Shown: in pieces, positions 63,200-64,000 of the stretch
Layout of the letters: each line of letters begins with the position of its first letter
Numbering within the stretch: position 1 is the stretch's first letter
Source of the DNA: Butyrivibrio sp. VCD2006
Lineage (GTDB): Bacteria > Bacillota > Clostridia > Lachnospirales > Lachnospiraceae
NCBI RefSeq assembly: GCF_000423925.1
Contig: NZ_AUIX01000038.1
Span: 1-64,000, forward strand
DNA: 64,000 bases
Direction of reading: 5' to 3'
Notes under the pieces: generated by a model
Databases searched by the model: none
What the model was told of the DNA's origin: nothing
What the model saw: the letters and a program-made list of their open reading frames with translations, nothing else
Made by a program: the position numbers and the translations under genes

Positions 63200-63201
63200 G
63201 A

Positions 63202-63471
63202 ATGGCTCAGGTAGCTGTAAGACTATCCAAAGTTGTTCATGGGCAAGGATATGGGACGGAGAGCTTATCTGCCATTACAAGATTTTGTTTTGAAAATACA
63301 GAACTAAAACGATTGTGGACTGAAGTTGATGTAAGAAATTCTGCCTCATGCAGGGTTCTGGAAAAATGCGGTTATGTAAAAGAAGGTATGATCAGACAAG
63401 GAAGAATGGTAAATACCTGGTGCGATTATTATATCTACGGCATTCTTAGTTCGGATTATAGGCCACTGTGA
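63202..63471 (+). pseudogene. GNAT acetyltransferase, C-terminal fragment
   Basis: About 89 residues matching the last half of a RimJ-like GNAT: HGQGYGTESLSAITRFCFEN, then LKRLWTEVDVRNSASCRVLE and KCGYVKEGMIRQGRMVNTWC. The N-terminal half is missing and is replaced by the end of the frameshifted gene. A fourth GNAT in the window, clearly dead. Confidence 0.7.
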
Positions 63472-63543
63472 ATAGTGACGGAAGTCGCATTTATCATAAA
63501 GCTTTACTGTTCCAACTCCATTTCCGCCATTCCATTAAAACAT

Positions 63544-63571
63544 AAAAACCCCACAGTCATTGGACTGTGGG
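63544..63571 (-). terminator. Terminator of the BrnTA operon
   Basis: CCCACAGTCCAATGACTGTG GGG folds as a perfect stem on the minus strand, followed by TTTTT. It lies about 20 bases past the antitoxin stop. Confidence 0.85.
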
Positions 63572-63591
63572 AAATGCTCAACAATATTATC

Positions 63592-63909
63592 TTATCCCTT
63601 GATCAGATTGGGATCGTTCAAAGCATCTTCAATGATCTTTGCCAGAATCTTGGTATAGCCTTTTCCTAATGCTCTGGCTTTTCTAGCGGCATTGGGCGAA
63701 AGTCTCAAAGTTACATTCTCTTTGCGATTACTCTCACGTTCATGCTGTATACGTTCTGACATTCTGCTGAATTTTGCAAGTTCTTCCTTTGTAAGAAGCG
63801 GATTATCCTCATCATAGGAGTAAGGAGTATTTTCAGCTTCCTTAAGCATTGTGAGCTGTTCATTTGTAAGATTTGAATTAACATTGATTGTCTTTTTAAT
63901 AGTAGCCAT
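63592..63909 (-). CDS. brnA: BrnA-type antitoxin
   Basis: A 105-residue protein. The charged helical N-terminal part (about 1-65) ends in the toxin-binding region LTKEELAKFSRMSERIQHER. A ribbon-helix-helix-type C-terminus follows (NVTLRLSPNAARKARALGKG then YTKILAKIIEDAL). BrnA neutralises the RNase BrnT and represses the shared promoter. Its start overlaps the end of the BrnT gene by 14 bases, the usual toxin-first arrangement. The operon ends at a strong terminator. Confidence 0.8.
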   Translation of the reverse strand: MATIKKTINVNSNLTNEQLTMLKEAENTPYSYDEDNPLLTKEELAKFSRMSERIQHERESNRKENVTLRLSPNAARKARALGKGYTKILAKIIEDALNDPNLIKG

Positions 63910-64000
63910 AATACTCTTCCCTCTCTTCCTTCTCAGCTTTTCTGGCGGATATCATCCTAATTACTCTGTCGTTATGCCTCATTGTGTATGAAACAACAAT
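63896..64000 (-). CDS. brnT: BrnT-type RNase toxin, C-terminal part, cut by window edge
   Basis: The last 34 codons of a BrnT toxin: VVSYTMRHNDRVIRMISARK then AEKEEREEYYGYY. The core RxIRxISARKA is the family hallmark and carries catalytic basic residues. BrnT is a ribosome-independent RNase that slows growth when freed from BrnA. The rest of the gene lies beyond base 64000. The overlap with brnA supports the pairing. Confidence 0.82.
   Translation of the reverse strand: MVVSYTMRHNDRVIRMISARKAEKEEREEYYGYY

Overview
The window looks like a chromosomal segment of a rumen- or gut-type Lachnospiraceae, most likely a Butyrivibrio or Pseudobutyrivibrio relative. This rests on lineage-typical small families (DUF6033-, DUF6465-, DUF6483- and DUF4342-like proteins), the Gram-positive lipoprotein and two-permease sugar ABC style, YesS-type AraC regulators and strong GGAGG ribosome binding sites. 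No tRNA, rRNA or CRISPR array was found. Family names come from recognising motifs and architecture; no database was searched.

Layout. 1-450 and 13252-13701 are two copies of a 450-nt non-coding element with internal promoter, terminal hairpins and extensive compensatory base changes; I regard this as the most interesting object in the window. 0.5-2.7 kb: three small proteins of unknown role. 2.9-6.3 kb: XRE regulators and small proteins. 6.4-10.6 kb: a DUF234-type ATPase, a duplicated membrane-protein gene with a 265-bp identical tract, and a frameshifted lipoprotein gene. 10.6-13.2 kb: a broken small membrane gene, an ECF sigma/anti-sigma pair and a hypothetical. 13.7-20.9 kb: small membrane proteins, two condensation-like acyltransferase genes (one dead), a CocE/NonD-type hydrolase gene that has lost its catalytic core, and a cysteine desulfurase.

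21.3-36.6 kb is a Gram-positive glycan utilisation locus, all on the minus strand: a redox membrane protein of the CcdA/DsbD type, two intracellular GH95 enzymes, a membrane-bound AraC sensor-regulator, an intracellular GH2 enzyme, then the two permeases and the solute-binding lipoprotein of an oligosaccharide ABC importer. No ATPase is encoded here, so a shared MsmK-type ATPase is presumed elsewhere. The set fits import of a fucosylated (or L-galactosylated), beta-galactoside-containing oligosaccharide and its dismantling inside the cell.

36.7-52.6 kb is an accessory zone of mostly single genes: GNAT acetyltransferases, an SMI1/KNR4-like protein, a YdcF-like protein, a truncated PhzF, a polysaccharide deacetylase, an SGNH hydrolase, HAD phosphatases, an orphan ParA with a DUF6465 partner, an MFS exporter with an XRE regulator, and an HTH-methyltransferase fusion. 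Its intergenic gaps carry tandem arrays of hairpins. The array units have a fixed period (54 or about 65 bp), and in the 54-bp array and the 37.4-kb array the two stem arms change together from unit to unit. 52.8-53.95 kb stacks four different tandem repeat types in 1.1 kb.

54-64 kb: a CmpB-type membrane protein, methylglyoxal synthase, leucyl/phenylalanyl-tRNA-protein transferase, large secreted lipoproteins, a CAP-domain protein, a deoxyribosyltransferase-like protein with a YgjV-like protein, a cluster of decayed gene fragments, and a BrnT/BrnA toxin-antitoxin pair cut by the right edge.
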